Below, one piece after another: positions 1-6,293 of a stretch of DNA of 12,052 bases. Both the position numbers and the translations under genes were made by a program. The notes under the pieces are model-generated. The model did not search any database and was not told where the DNA came from. It saw nothing but the letters and a program-made list of their open reading frames with translations. Each line of letters opens with the position of its first letter. The stretch's first letter is position 1. The stretch is from Bacillota bacterium. Its GTDB lineage: Bacteria > Bacillota > Clostridia > Tissierellales > Sedimentibacteraceae. Location: positions 1-12,052 of the forward strand of contig JARBUP010000064.1 in assembly GCA_029239575.1 (NCBI GenBank). Reading direction: 5' to 3'.

Positions 1-63
1 ATAATAATAGTAACAGTATACTATTCGATTTTACTAAATTATATGAATAACATATTTGGGTAG
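1..63 (+). CDS. spoIIIAE: Stage III sporulation protein AE, C-terminal end (partial)
   Basis: An open frame enters from the left edge and runs 20 codons to a TAG at 61-63. The peptide is strongly hydrophobic (IIIVTVYYSILLNYMNNIFG), as expected for the end of a polytopic membrane protein. It stops three bases before the start of spoIIIAF. In spore formers the gene directly upstream of spoIIIAF is spoIIIAE, a multi-pass inner membrane component of the mother-cell channel complex. The identity therefore rests on synteny plus hydrophobicity; the fragment is too short for a family match. Confidence 0.5.
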   Translation: MIIVTVYYSILLNYMNNIFG

Positions 64-66
64 ATT

Positions 67-510
67 ATGAAAAATACAATAATAAACATACTAATTTTTA
101 TATTGATGTTCAATGTGATAATGATTATTTTTCCAGATGGTAAAACCCAGCGTTTCACAAAGCTGACTGTTAAAATATTTATTATGATATACATCATAGA
201 TAATATATTTTTAAGTTCAAACATAAAATTTGATAGCTTTTTAAATGACATTCCTGAACAAGAAATTTCATATGAAAGAGAAATAAACTTAGAAAGTATT
301 AATAATGAATATATTGATATTATAAATAATGACATTTATAACGGGGAGGACGTGGTAAAAAATATTGTGCTCAATTTTGATAAAGACTTAAATATTAATG
401 CTGTAGTCACTTTAAATAAAGTATTAAATATAGAGGACACAGATGAATTAAAAAATGAATTAGCAAGTATATTTGACATAAGTGCAGAAAGCATAAAAAT
501 TGATTCATGA
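67..510 (+). CDS. spoIIIAF: Stage III sporulation protein AF
   Basis: SpoIIIAF is a mother-cell membrane protein of the SpoIIIA complex, which with SpoIIQ forms the channel between mother cell and engulfed forespore needed for late forespore gene expression. The 147-residue product has two N-terminal membrane segments (about residues 3-22 and 31-49). They are separated by the short FPDGKTQRFTKL loop, which matches the family pattern of a proline/glycine turn followed by a charged K/R-rich stretch before the second helix. A soluble C-terminal domain follows, ending in an alternating helix/strand segment (DELKNELASIFDISAESIKI). It is shorter than the roughly 206-residue B. subtilis protein, mainly in the soluble part. 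It follows the spoIIIAE remnant by 3 bases and has only a weak GGG ribosome site, which suggests translational coupling. spoIIIAG begins 24 bases downstream. Identification relies on the helix-turn-helix membrane pattern and position. Confidence 0.85.
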   Translation: MKNTIINILIFILMFNVIMIIFPDGKTQRFTKLTVKIFIMIYIIDNIFLSSNIKFDSFLNDIPEQEISYEREINLESINNEYIDIINNDIYNGEDVVKNIVLNFDKDLNINAVVTLNKVLNIEDTDELKNELASIFDISAESIKIDS

Positions 511-534
511 TATAAAATAAACAAAGGAGGTCAT

Positions 535-1104
535 ATGTTTGAAAAAAACAATATTTTTAAAGTTTTTAAAGAAAACAAAAAATTGGTATATGCCGTAAAT
601 ATTTTAATAATATTAGTAGCCATTTCCGTATTATTAAAATTTGATACTTCAAAATTTACCAATGAAACTTCTAAAAACTCTGCTTTAATTCCACAGAAAA
701 ACGCAACTCAAACTGATGAATATACTTATTTGTTAGAAAAAAGAGTGGAAGAGATTTTAAGCAAAATTGAGGGGGTAACTTCCATTGATGTAATGCTATA
801 TACAAAGAACACTCCTCAACTTGAACCTGTTTATGATGAAAACACATCAAGTGAAACTGATGTTGAAACAGGCAGCGACGGTATAAAAAGAGAAGTTAAA
901 AGAGATACTAAACAAAACAAAGTAATTCTGAGTAGCGGTGACGAAGTAGTAGAAAAGTATTATAAATATCCAGAAATATCCGGTGTATTAATAGTAGTAA
1001 ACTACTCCGGACAACAAGATATAAAAACAATTTTAATGAATTCAGTAAAAACTTTACTGAATATTCAAATTAATGATATTGAAATAGTAAGAGCCAATGG
1101 CTAA
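535..1104 (+). CDS. spoIIIAG: Stage III sporulation protein AG
   Basis: SpoIIIAG is a bitopic mother-cell protein whose extracellular ring-building domain multimerises in the space between the two membranes as part of the SpoIIIA-SpoIIQ channel. The 189-residue product has a basic N-terminus, one membrane helix at about residues 17-38 (ending LLKF), and a polar linker. It then has the family core: YLLEKRVEEILSKIEGV followed by the strand SIDVMLYT, and later PEISGVLIVVNY and a terminal strand NDIEIVRA. That split arrangement, with a variable polar insert between core strands, is typical of SpoIIIAG. The family is usually somewhat longer (about 229 residues in B. subtilis). A near-perfect AAAGGAGG site at 523-530 fixes the ATG at 535. 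It sits between spoIIIAF and spoIIIAH, and transcription is expected from the sigma-E promoter of the operon, which lies outside this window. Confidence 0.93.
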   Translation: MFEKNNIFKVFKENKKLVYAVNILIILVAISVLLKFDTSKFTNETSKNSALIPQKNATQTDEYTYLLEKRVEEILSKIEGVTSIDVMLYTKNTPQLEPVYDENTSSETDVETGSDGIKREVKRDTKQNKVILSSGDEVVEKYYKYPEISGVLIVVNYSGQQDIKTILMNSVKTLLNIQINDIEIVRANG

Positions 1105-1143
1105 CAAAATAAAAAAACTTATAGGTGAATTAGGGGGTACAAA

Positions 1144-1941
1144 ATGATTTTAAAAAAAGAAACTTTAGTATTTTTAACATCTTTGGCAATAATATTTATA
1201 ATAGGTTATGTTAACCTAACTATGTCGCCAAAGGATGAATTTAATCCAGATGAATACGCTCAAATGCAAGAAGAAGTTAACAGTGAAGAAGCTTCAGTAG
1301 AATTAGTTGAAACTAATGACGAAACAGATCCATCTGATACAACAGAAGCAACTGATGAAACACAAACATCTGATGCAACAACAGAAGTTGCTGATGAAGA
1401 AAAAGTTGCAGGTGTTACTTCTGATGACAAATCCATTTCTGAAATTTTAGGTGACATTACTGATATAACTGATATTGCAGCTTTAAATGGTAATGAAGAA
1501 AAAACTGAAACTGATACAGAAGACAAATCTTCATCAGATACTGGAAAAGATTCTGCAGTTGCAGGTACTAATTCAGAAGAATTTAATATAAGTTTTTCAA
1601 ACTTTAAATTAAGTAAAGAAAAAAGTAATATGGATATAGTTGATCAGCTTGAATCTAATTTAAGTAACGGATTAATTTCCGAAAATACTAAAAAACAATT
1701 TGAAGATTTATTATTAAATAAAAACAATTATATTAAAAAAGAACAAAGTATAGAATTAATGCTTCAAACTAAAGGATACGATGAATCAATAGTTGTAGTT
1801 GATGAAAATATGATTAAAGTTATAACTAATGACACAATCGAACAAGCGGATGCAACTAAAATATTAGATATCGTTGTATCAGAAACAAGCTATGATCCTT
1901 CTCAAATAAAAATTGTGAAATTTGATAATATTGATTTGTAA
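1144..1941 (+). CDS. spoIIIAH: Stage III sporulation protein AH with a long acidic linker
   Basis: SpoIIIAH is the mother-cell membrane protein whose YscJ/FliF-like domain binds forespore SpoIIQ across the intermembrane space. The 265-residue product has one N-terminal membrane helix (about residues 8-27). A very acidic low-complexity linker rich in D, E, T and S follows (about 28-147). A folded C-terminal region (about 148-265) begins at the ISFSNFKL stretch, is rich in K and E, and ends VSETSYDPSQIKIVKFDNID. The terminal helix-strand layout is typical of the family. It is longer than B. subtilis SpoIIIAH (about 218 residues) because of the linker, which includes an imperfect duplication. 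The start is supported by the AGGGGG site at 1132-1137. It is the last spoIIIA gene; its TAA overlaps the -35 element of a promoter for the next gene. No spoIIQ partner lies in the window. Confidence 0.93.
   Translation: MILKKETLVFLTSLAIIFIIGYVNLTMSPKDEFNPDEYAQMQEEVNSEEASVELVETNDETDPSDTTEATDETQTSDATTEVADEEKVAGVTSDDKSISEILGDITDITDIAALNGNEEKTETDTEDKSSSDTGKDSAVAGTNSEEFNISFSNFKLSKEKSNMDIVDQLESNLSNGLISENTKKQFEDLLLNKNNYIKKEQSIELMLQTKGYDESIVVVDENMIKVITNDTIEQADATKILDIVVSETSYDPSQIKIVKFDNIDL
1331..1398 (+). repeat. Imperfect tandem duplication inside the spoIIIAH linker
   Basis: Two similar units, 1331-1359 and 1367-1398, both begin CATCTGAT and end CTGATGAA, sharing a central CAACA...GAAG. They encode SDTTEATDE and SDATTEVADE. 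The second copy is one codon longer, so reading frame is kept. This looks like local expansion of a disordered acidic spacer. Confidence 0.6.
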
Positions 1942-1964
1942 AATATTACAACTTCTGATATAAT
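1936..1964 (+). promoter_or_regulatory. Sigma-A-type extended -10 promoter upstream of the asp23-like gene
   Basis: A -35-like TTGTAA (1936-1941) is separated by 17 bases from a perfect TATAAT (1959-1964), which is preceded by TGA (1956-1958), giving an extended -10 element. It overlaps the stop codon of spoIIIAH. Initiation near 1971 would leave a short leader containing the GGGAGGTG ribosome site (1977-1984). It would let the next gene be expressed in growing cells independently of the sporulation operon. Confidence 0.6.
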
Positions 1965-1989
1965 TAGTCATACTTAGGGAGGTGCTTCG

Positions 1990-2379
1990 ATGGAAAATGA
2001 AATTTTTGAAAATGGCCAAGTAAAAATATCTGATGATGTTGTAATGATTATTGCTGGTATTGCAACTAGCGGAATTAAAGGTGTTTCTACTGCGCGTACT
2101 GGTGTAGCAGAAGGCATTTCAAACCTTTTTTCTAAAAATAACTATTCTAAAGGAATTAAGGTCGAAATAAATGAAAATACTGTTGTATTAGATATTTTTG
2201 TTAATGTTGAATATGGTTACAAAATTAATGAAGTAGCCAGAGAAGTTCAAGCAGCTGTTAAAAAAGAAATCGAAACTATGACAGATTTAACAGTAGCAAG
2301 TGTTAATGTACATGTATTAAACATTGTAACAGAAAAAGAAAAACAAGTAGAAAAAACAATAGATACTGAAATAGAGTAA
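1990..2379 (+). CDS. Asp23/Gls24 family envelope stress protein (YqhY-like)
   Basis: The 129-residue protein belongs to the Asp23/Gls24 (DUF322) family. It opens with the typical GQVKISDDVVMIIAGIAT segment, continues with GIKGVSTARTG and a glycine-rich turn, then a core strand/helix pattern (TVVLDIFVNVEYGYKINEVAREVQAAVKKEIE) and closes with ASVNVHVLNIV and a charged tail. Members are small soluble proteins. In B. subtilis yqhY lies beside the acetyl-CoA carboxylase genes accBC and has been linked to control of lipid synthesis; in staphylococci Asp23 sits at the membrane. Here accB and accC are absent, and the gene lies directly between spoIIIAH and nusB, as in several clostridia. A strong GGGAGGTG site (1977-1984) and the upstream promoter indicate expression outside sporulation. 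Family assignment is firm; the exact function is not known. Confidence 0.9.
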   Translation: MENEIFENGQVKISDDVVMIIAGIATSGIKGVSTARTGVAEGISNLFSKNNYSKGIKVEINENTVVLDIFVNVEYGYKINEVAREVQAAVKKEIETMTDLTVASVNVHVLNIVTEKEKQVEKTIDTEIE

Positions 2380-2397
2380 CAATTAAAAATCATAGAC

Positions 2398-2446
2398 CTA
2401 AGAATATAGATTGACAATACTCCATTGTCAATCTATACTTAGTTTT
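2398..2446. terminator. Long perfect hairpin, possible terminator after the asp23-like gene
   Basis: A 14-base stem (2405-2418 with 2424-2437) closes a five-base loop (ACTCC). An outer CTAAG/CTTAG pairing (2398-2402 with 2438-2442) extends it after a two-base bulge, and only TTTT follows. The stem is very stable for this genome, but the short T-run makes intrinsic termination uncertain. The same bases also form a promoter, so the structure may instead be an operator or have a dual role. Confidence 0.5.
2412..2439 (+). promoter_or_regulatory. Sigma-A-type promoter for nusB operon, embedded in an inverted repeat
   Basis: TTGACA (2412-2417) is followed after 16 bases by TATACT (2434-2439), close to the vegetative consensus. 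Initiation near 2446 would give a leader of about 45 bases before nusB. The promoter lies wholly inside the hairpin at 2398-2442. A mirror-image promoter exists on the other strand: TTGACA (complement of 2426-2431), 17 bases, then TATATT (complement of 2403-2408). Confidence 0.6.
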
Positions 2447-2490
2447 ACAGAAATTTTAGCTTTATTTATTAGAAAATATTCGGAGGAAAA

Positions 2491-2895
2491 ATGAACAGAA
2501 AAGAAACCAGGGAAGAAGCAGTAAAAATTGTATATAGTATGGATGTAAACAAGGAATTTGATAAACAACTTTTAAGCAACTATATTTCTCATTTTGAATT
2601 AGAGAATTTAGATCAAGTTTACTTTACTAAAACAATTTATGATTTAATAGACAATATAGAAGAAATAGATAACTATATAACTGAAAATTCAAAGGATTGG
2701 AAAATTAATAGAATTGCTAAGGTAGATCTTGCTATACTTAGAGTAGCTTTATCTGAAATTTTATACAATGATTCCGTACCAAACAATGTATCCATAAATG
2801 AAGCTGTTGAAATATGTAAAAAATATTCAAAAGAAGATTCTCATAAATTCATCAATGGAATATTAGGCACTGTTTTGAGGGAAATACAAAAATGA
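2491..2895 (+). CDS. nusB: Transcription antitermination factor NusB
   Basis: NusB binds boxA RNA together with NusE (ribosomal protein S10) and supports antitermination, mainly in rRNA operons. The 134-residue protein has the family length and all-helical layout. It starts with NRKETREEAVKIVYSMD, has the conserved central NRIAKVDLAILRVALSEILY helix (about 71-90), and ends with the signature VSINEAVEICKKYSKEDSHKFINGILG. A GGAGG site at 2482-2486 supports the ATG at 2491. Its stop overlaps the start of the next gene by four bases (ATGA), so the two are almost certainly translated together. The promoter inside the preceding inverted repeat probably drives nusB and the overlapping genes to xseB. 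Placement between an asp23-like gene and xseA is usual for Firmicutes, though folD is absent. Confidence 0.95.
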   Translation: MNRKETREEAVKIVYSMDVNKEFDKQLLSNYISHFELENLDQVYFTKTIYDLIDNIEEIDNYITENSKDWKINRIAKVDLAILRVALSEILYNDSVPNNVSINEAVEICKKYSKEDSHKFINGILGTVLREIQK

Positions 2896-3887
2896 AGCAT
2901 TATATAATAGGAATTGATACAAGTGCATATACAACTTCAATTGCTATAGTAGATGAACAAACTAAAAAAATATTATATGATAAAAGAAAAGTTTTATTAG
3001 TACCAACAGGTCAAAAGGGGTTAAGACAACAAGAAGCAGTTTTTCAGCATCTTCAAAATTTCAATGAGCTATATAATAATATAAATATAGATTTTAGCGA
3101 GGTAAAAACTGTATCAGTGAGTTCAAGGCCAAGAAATGTTGAAGGTTCTTATATGCCTGTTTTTACTGTAGGACAAAATTACGGAAAAATCATAGCAAAA
3201 ACATTGAATGCTGAATATGTGGAATATTCACATCAAGAAAATCATATAGCAGCATCTTTAATAGAAAATGATAACTATAAACACTTAAACGAAAATATTC
3301 TTGCAATACACATATCAGGTGGAACAACTGAATTTTTATCTGTTAAAAAGTCAAATATTGGTTATGAATCCGAAATCATAGGTGGAAGTAAAGACATAAC
3401 ATTTGGACAGTTAATTGATAGAATTGGAACTGAAATGGGTTTTAATTTTCCATGCGGTCTTTATATGGAAAAACATATAGAAAATGATCTTGATATTAAA
3501 AGTGACAATTCTACTATATCCAATATAAAACTTCCTAAAATAAGCGGCGAAACATTCATTAATTTATCAGGAATGGAGAACTATTATAAAAATTTATTAA
3601 ATACTAATAAGTACAATAATAAAACTATAATCAACTCATTATTTAAATATATTTCAACATGTATAGTTGAAATAATTAATAAATTAAATTTAAATTATTC
3701 TTTTAATTCTATCATTATAGCAGGCGGAGTTGCATCAAACAATATAATTAGAAATGATGTAAATAATATGCTTAAACAAAATTATAATGTAATATTTCCA
3801 GCTAAAGAAAATTCTTCAGATAACGCTGTAGGAGTTGCCTACATGCCTATAATAGACAGGTGGTATCATGAAATTAAAACCTATTAA
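2892..3887 (+). CDS. TsaD/Kae1-like protein (peptidase M22 / glycoprotease family paralogue)
   Basis: The 331-residue protein has the ASKHA ATPase-type fold of the TsaD/Kae1 family, whose main member makes threonylcarbamoyladenosine in tRNA with TsaB and TsaE. Visible family landmarks are the N-terminal strand-turn GIDTSAYTTSIAIV; the metal-binding HxxxH as H114 and H118 (SHQENH); the nucleotide loop SGGTTE at 142-147; GGVASNN near residue 275; and the C-terminal metal aspartate D310 in SDNAVGVAY. It differs from true TsaD: the N-terminal ETSCDET motif is replaced by DTSAYTT, SGGHT by SGGTT, and the usual GEAFDK by GQLIDR. This suggests a separate subfamily that keeps the metal and nucleotide site, often labelled O-sialoglycoprotein endopeptidase. 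No tsaB or tsaE is nearby. It overlaps nusB by 4 bases and xseA by 20, so it is part of that operon. Its substrate is unknown. Confidence 0.82.
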   Translation: MKHYIIGIDTSAYTTSIAIVDEQTKKILYDKRKVLLVPTGQKGLRQQEAVFQHLQNFNELYNNINIDFSEVKTVSVSSRPRNVEGSYMPVFTVGQNYGKIIAKTLNAEYVEYSHQENHIAASLIENDNYKHLNENILAIHISGGTTEFLSVKKSNIGYESEIIGGSKDITFGQLIDRIGTEMGFNFPCGLYMEKHIENDLDIKSDNSTISNIKLPKISGETFINLSGMENYYKNLLNTNKYNNKTIINSLFKYISTCIVEIINKLNLNYSFNSIIIAGGVASNNIIRNDVNNMLKQNYNVIFPAKENSSDNAVGVAYMPIIDRWYHEIKTY

Positions 3888-5073
3888 AGTTTCCGCTCTC
3901 AACCAATTCATAAAAAAATATCTCATGAGCAATGCAATCCTTAATAATCTTCGAGTTGAAGGAGAAATAACTAATTTAAGAAAATCAAAAACTGGTTACA
4001 CATATTTTACTTTGAATGATGAAAGTTCAAGTATTAACTGTGTTTGTTTTTTTGATGAAAATATTTCTAAAGACGGGGATAAAATCATTGTTGAAGGTGA
4101 ACTATCTGTTTATGAAGTAAAAGGTAGCTATCAAATAAATGTTAGGAATATAGAAAGATTAGGAATGGGTAAAATACTTTCTGACCTACAAATTTTAATA
4201 GACAAACTTAAACTTGAAGGTATGTTTGAAAAAAACAATAAAATTCCATTATATCCAGGGAAAATCGGTATAATAACATCTAAAACAGGCGCTGCCATAA
4301 AAGATATCTTAAAAACTTTTGAATCTGTACATGCAGACTTTGAAATAATAGTTTATAACGTTTTAGTGCAGGGCGAGAAATCAAAACAAAATATAATGGA
4401 TGGAATTCATTATTTTAATGAAAATAAAGCAGATGTAATTTTAATATCAAGGGGCGGAGGAAGTTTTGAGGATTTAAATATATTTAATGATATTAAATTA
4501 GCTGAGGAAATATATAAATCAAAAGTTGCTATAATTACTGGAATAGGACATGAAATAGACAGAACGTTAGCTGATTTAGTAGCTGATGAATTCTGCCATA
4601 CTCCAACTGCTGCTGCAGAACGAATTATCTATGGCTATCGAGATATTGAAATTAAACTTAATAATTTAAAAAACAGTTTAAATTCAGAAACAAGAAATTA
4701 TTTAAATTATAAAGCATCTGAGTTAAAAGCTAACAAATATATATTAAAAAGTAATTTACCTTTAGAAAAAATATATAAATTAAAACACAAAATTGAAAAT
4801 TATAAGTTCATAATGAAAGAACAATCAAATAAAAAATTAAATGAATATAATTTTCAACTTGAATTATTAAATGAAAAATTGAAAAGCAATAATTATAATA
4901 TAAATTTATCAAAAGGCTTTTCAATAGTAAAAGATGAAAATGGAAAAGTAATAAACCACATTTCACAAATAAAAGAAAAAGATATTTTAGAAATTTTATT
5001 TAAAGATTTTAAAGTAAAAGCCCAAACTTTATATATAAAGAGGTCAATTGATGATGGAAAATATGGAAAATAA
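3868..5073 (+). CDS. xseA: Exodeoxyribonuclease VII large subunit
   Basis: XseA is the catalytic and DNA-binding subunit of exonuclease VII, which degrades single-stranded DNA from both ends and acts in repair in the cytoplasm. The 401-residue product starts with KPIKVSALNQFIKKYL and an OB-fold nucleic-acid-binding domain (about 20-100, including VEGEITNL and GYTYFTLND). The catalytic domain shows GIITSKTGAAIKDI (134-147), SRGGGSFEDL (194-203), GIGHEIDRTLADLVAD (225-240) and TPTAAAE (245-251). A helical coiled-coil region follows, then the C-terminal LSKGFSIVKDENGKVI motif. It is shorter than the roughly 450 residues of E. coli and B. subtilis, with the loss in the coiled-coil arm. An AGGTGG site at 3857-3862, inside the preceding gene, supports the ATG. 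Its end overlaps the start of xseB, its partner subunit. Confidence 0.97.
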   Translation: MKLKPIKVSALNQFIKKYLMSNAILNNLRVEGEITNLRKSKTGYTYFTLNDESSSINCVCFFDENISKDGDKIIVEGELSVYEVKGSYQINVRNIERLGMGKILSDLQILIDKLKLEGMFEKNNKIPLYPGKIGIITSKTGAAIKDILKTFESVHADFEIIVYNVLVQGEKSKQNIMDGIHYFNENKADVILISRGGGSFEDLNIFNDIKLAEEIYKSKVAIITGIGHEIDRTLADLVADEFCHTPTAAAERIIYGYRDIEIKLNNLKNSLNSETRNYLNYKASELKANKYILKSNLPLEKIYKLKHKIENYKFIMKEQSNKKLNEYNFQLELLNEKLKSNNYNINLSKGFSIVKDENGKVINHISQIKEKDILEILFKDFKVKAQTLYIKRSIDDGKYGK

Positions 5074-5260
5074 TTATGATAACTTTGAAGTTGCATTTGA
5101 TGAATTAAAAAATATAGTAAAAAAATTTGAAAATAATGAAATAACTATTGAAGAATTAATAAATAATTATGAACAGGGTATGAAGGCATATTCTTATTGC
5201 ATGAAAAAACTTGAAGATACACAAAAGAAAATTAAATTTATAGAAACTAACTATGAATAA
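5051..5260 (+). CDS. xseB: Exodeoxyribonuclease VII small subunit
   Basis: XseB is the small subunit that binds the long helical arm of XseA to form exonuclease VII. The 69-residue protein has the whole family pattern: FEVAFDELKNIVKKFENNEITIEELINNYEQG, followed by the conserved cysteine helix YCMKKLEDTQKKI. Two helices form a short antiparallel coiled coil. I chose the ATG at 5051 because AGAGG at 5039-5043 is seven bases upstream; a TTG at 5048 and an ATG at 5054 are also in frame, so the N-terminus is uncertain by one codon either way. The gene overlaps the end of xseA by 23 bases, consistent with coupled translation. It is the last gene of this transcription unit. In many Firmicutes ispA and dxs would come next; here a non-coding gap follows. 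Confidence 0.93.
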   Translation: MMENMENNYDNFEVAFDELKNIVKKFENNEITIEELINNYEQGMKAYSYCMKKLEDTQKKIKFIETNYE

Positions 5261-5262
5261 TC

Positions 5263-5281
5263 ACTGAATAATAAATTCAGT
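5263..5281 (+). terminator. Weak stem-loop just after xseB
   Basis: ACTGAAT (5263-5269) and ATTCAGT (5275-5281) form a seven-base perfect stem with an AATAA loop, two bases after the xseB stop codon. Only TT and AT-rich sequence follow, so termination strength is doubtful. The arms also resemble half-sites of an arginine-repressor box (TGAAT...ATTCA), but with a five-base rather than four-base centre. Confidence 0.35.
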
Positions 5282-5373
5282 TTATAAAATATATACAATA
5301 TTTAAACCAATACATTTTTTTGGAAGATAATTTAATATAAATGTATATTTTTAATAATTATTTAAATTAATAA

Positions 5374-5402
5374 TTGATATTTATAAACCCTCATGTTATA
5401 AT
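5374..5402 (+). promoter_or_regulatory. Sigma-A-type promoter for tlyA-argR-recN
   Basis: TTGATA (5374-5379) lies 17 bases before a perfect TATAAT (5397-5402), which carries an upstream TGT (5394-5396), an extended -10 form. Predicted initiation near 5409 leaves a leader of about 78 bases before tlyA. tlyA, argR and recN follow with gaps of 15 and 11 bases, so this promoter probably serves all three. Confidence 0.65.
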
Positions 5403-5486
5403 ATAAACAAAATTATTAATAATTAAATATTATTTGCTTTTATTTAGAATAAATATGTAGCAGTATATGGAAGGTAACATAAAACA

Positions 5487-6278
5487 ATGGAACAAAGGTT
5501 GGATGTTTTTTTATTTTTAAAAGGTTTTGCAGAAAGTAGAGAAAAAGCAAAACAATTAATTGTAAATGACTCTGTTTATGTAAATAATAATTTAATAAAC
5601 AAACCTTCTGCAAAAATATCTGATGATAGTATTATTGTTATAAATAATAAAAATAAATATGTTGGCAGGGGAGCAATTAAATTAGAAAAGGCTATAGAGT
5701 ATTTCAATTTAAATGTTCAAAATAAAATTTGTACTGATATAGGTGCATCTACTGGGGGCTTTACAGAATGTCTTTTACTTCATGGTGCAAGTAAAGTATA
5801 TGCAGTTGATGTTGGCCACGATCAGTTACACCACAGTTTAAAAAGCAATGAAAAAGTAATTAATCATGAAGGAATAAATTTTAGATACGTTGATACAGAA
5901 ATTTTTAAAGAAAAAATAGATATAATAACAGTTGATGTATCCTTTATTTCTTTAATTATTCTTATGCCTAAAATTGTCGAAATTAGTCATGAAACTTCAG
6001 ATATTGTAGTATTAATCAAACCACAATTTGAAGCTGGCAAAAACAATATAGGAAAAAACGGTATAATTAAAGATAAAAAAATACATTTAACAGTATTAAA
6101 TAATATTAACGAATACTGCTTGTCAAACAATTTATTTATTGATAATATAACATTTTCCCCAGTAAAAGGTGGAAATGGGAATATAGAATATCTTGCCCTT
6201 ATAAAAAAAGGGAAAAAAGAAAAATTTGAGAATAATATATTTAAAAGCTTAATAAATGAAGCTTTTGAATCATTATAA
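5487..6278 (+). CDS. tlyA: TlyA family rRNA 2'-O-methyltransferase
   Basis: TlyA-type proteins (YqxC in B. subtilis, often mislabelled hemolysin) are S-adenosylmethionine-dependent methylases; characterised members modify ribose 2'-OH groups of rRNA. The 263-residue product begins with an S4 RNA-binding domain (about 4-62: RLDVFLFLKGFAESREKAKQ, then VYVNN). A RrmJ/FtsJ-fold methylase domain follows. The SAM loop is D84-IGASTGGFT, and the likely catalytic K-D-K-E set is K65 (RGAIKLEKA), D150 (VDVSFISL), K178 (IKPQFEAG) and E234 (GNGNIEYL). Length is normal for the family. The ATG at 5487 is preferred because family proteins start just before RLDV; GGAAGG at 5469-5474 is a slightly distant ribosome site (12 bases). 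argR begins 15 bases after the stop; the nadK gene often found between them in clostridia is absent. Confidence 0.93.
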   Translation: MEQRLDVFLFLKGFAESREKAKQLIVNDSVYVNNNLINKPSAKISDDSIIVINNKNKYVGRGAIKLEKAIEYFNLNVQNKICTDIGASTGGFTECLLLHGASKVYAVDVGHDQLHHSLKSNEKVINHEGINFRYVDTEIFKEKIDIITVDVSFISLIILMPKIVEISHETSDIVVLIKPQFEAGKNNIGKNGIIKDKKIHLTVLNNINEYCLSNNLFIDNITFSPVKGGNGNIEYLALIKKGKKEKFENNIFKSLINEAFESL

Positions 6279-6293
6279 ATTATGAGGTGACCA

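Larger units (their letters stand above)
5261..5486. other. Non-coding gap between xseB and tlyA
   Basis: This 226-base stretch is extremely AT-rich and has no convincing open reading frame on either strand. It holds the weak stem-loop at 5263-5281, a looser inverted repeat (5310-5317 with 5339-5346) followed by ATTTTTAAT, and the promoter at 5374-5402. It sits where ispA and dxs are found in B. subtilis, but I see no recognisable remnant of either. Confidence 0.6.

Noticed and set aside
39..335. Hydrophobic minus-strand open frame opposite spoIIIAF
   Set aside because: It is antisense to the AT-rich membrane helices of spoIIIAF, which always yields hydrophobic reverse translations; there is no ribosome site.
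1260..1526. Serine/valine-rich open frame on the minus strand
   Set aside because: It mirrors the acidic D/E/T-rich linker of spoIIIAH (antisense of GAA/GAT/ACA codons) and has no start signals.
1943..1976. ATATT and CATACTTA as a sigma-E promoter before the asp23-like gene
   Set aside because: The elements are 21 bases apart, too far for sigma-E (12-15 bases). The overlapping extended -10 sigma-A promoter is a much better fit.
5310..5350. ATACATTT/AAATGTAT inverted repeat followed by ATTTTT, possible second terminator after xseB
   Set aside because: The eight-base stem is almost all A-T and the loop is 21 bases, so the structure is unlikely to be stable enough to terminate transcription.
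5975..5981. TGTCGAA, a perfect match to the Spo0A binding box
   Set aside because: It is a single copy inside the tlyA coding sequence, far from any promoter. A seven-base match is expected by chance.
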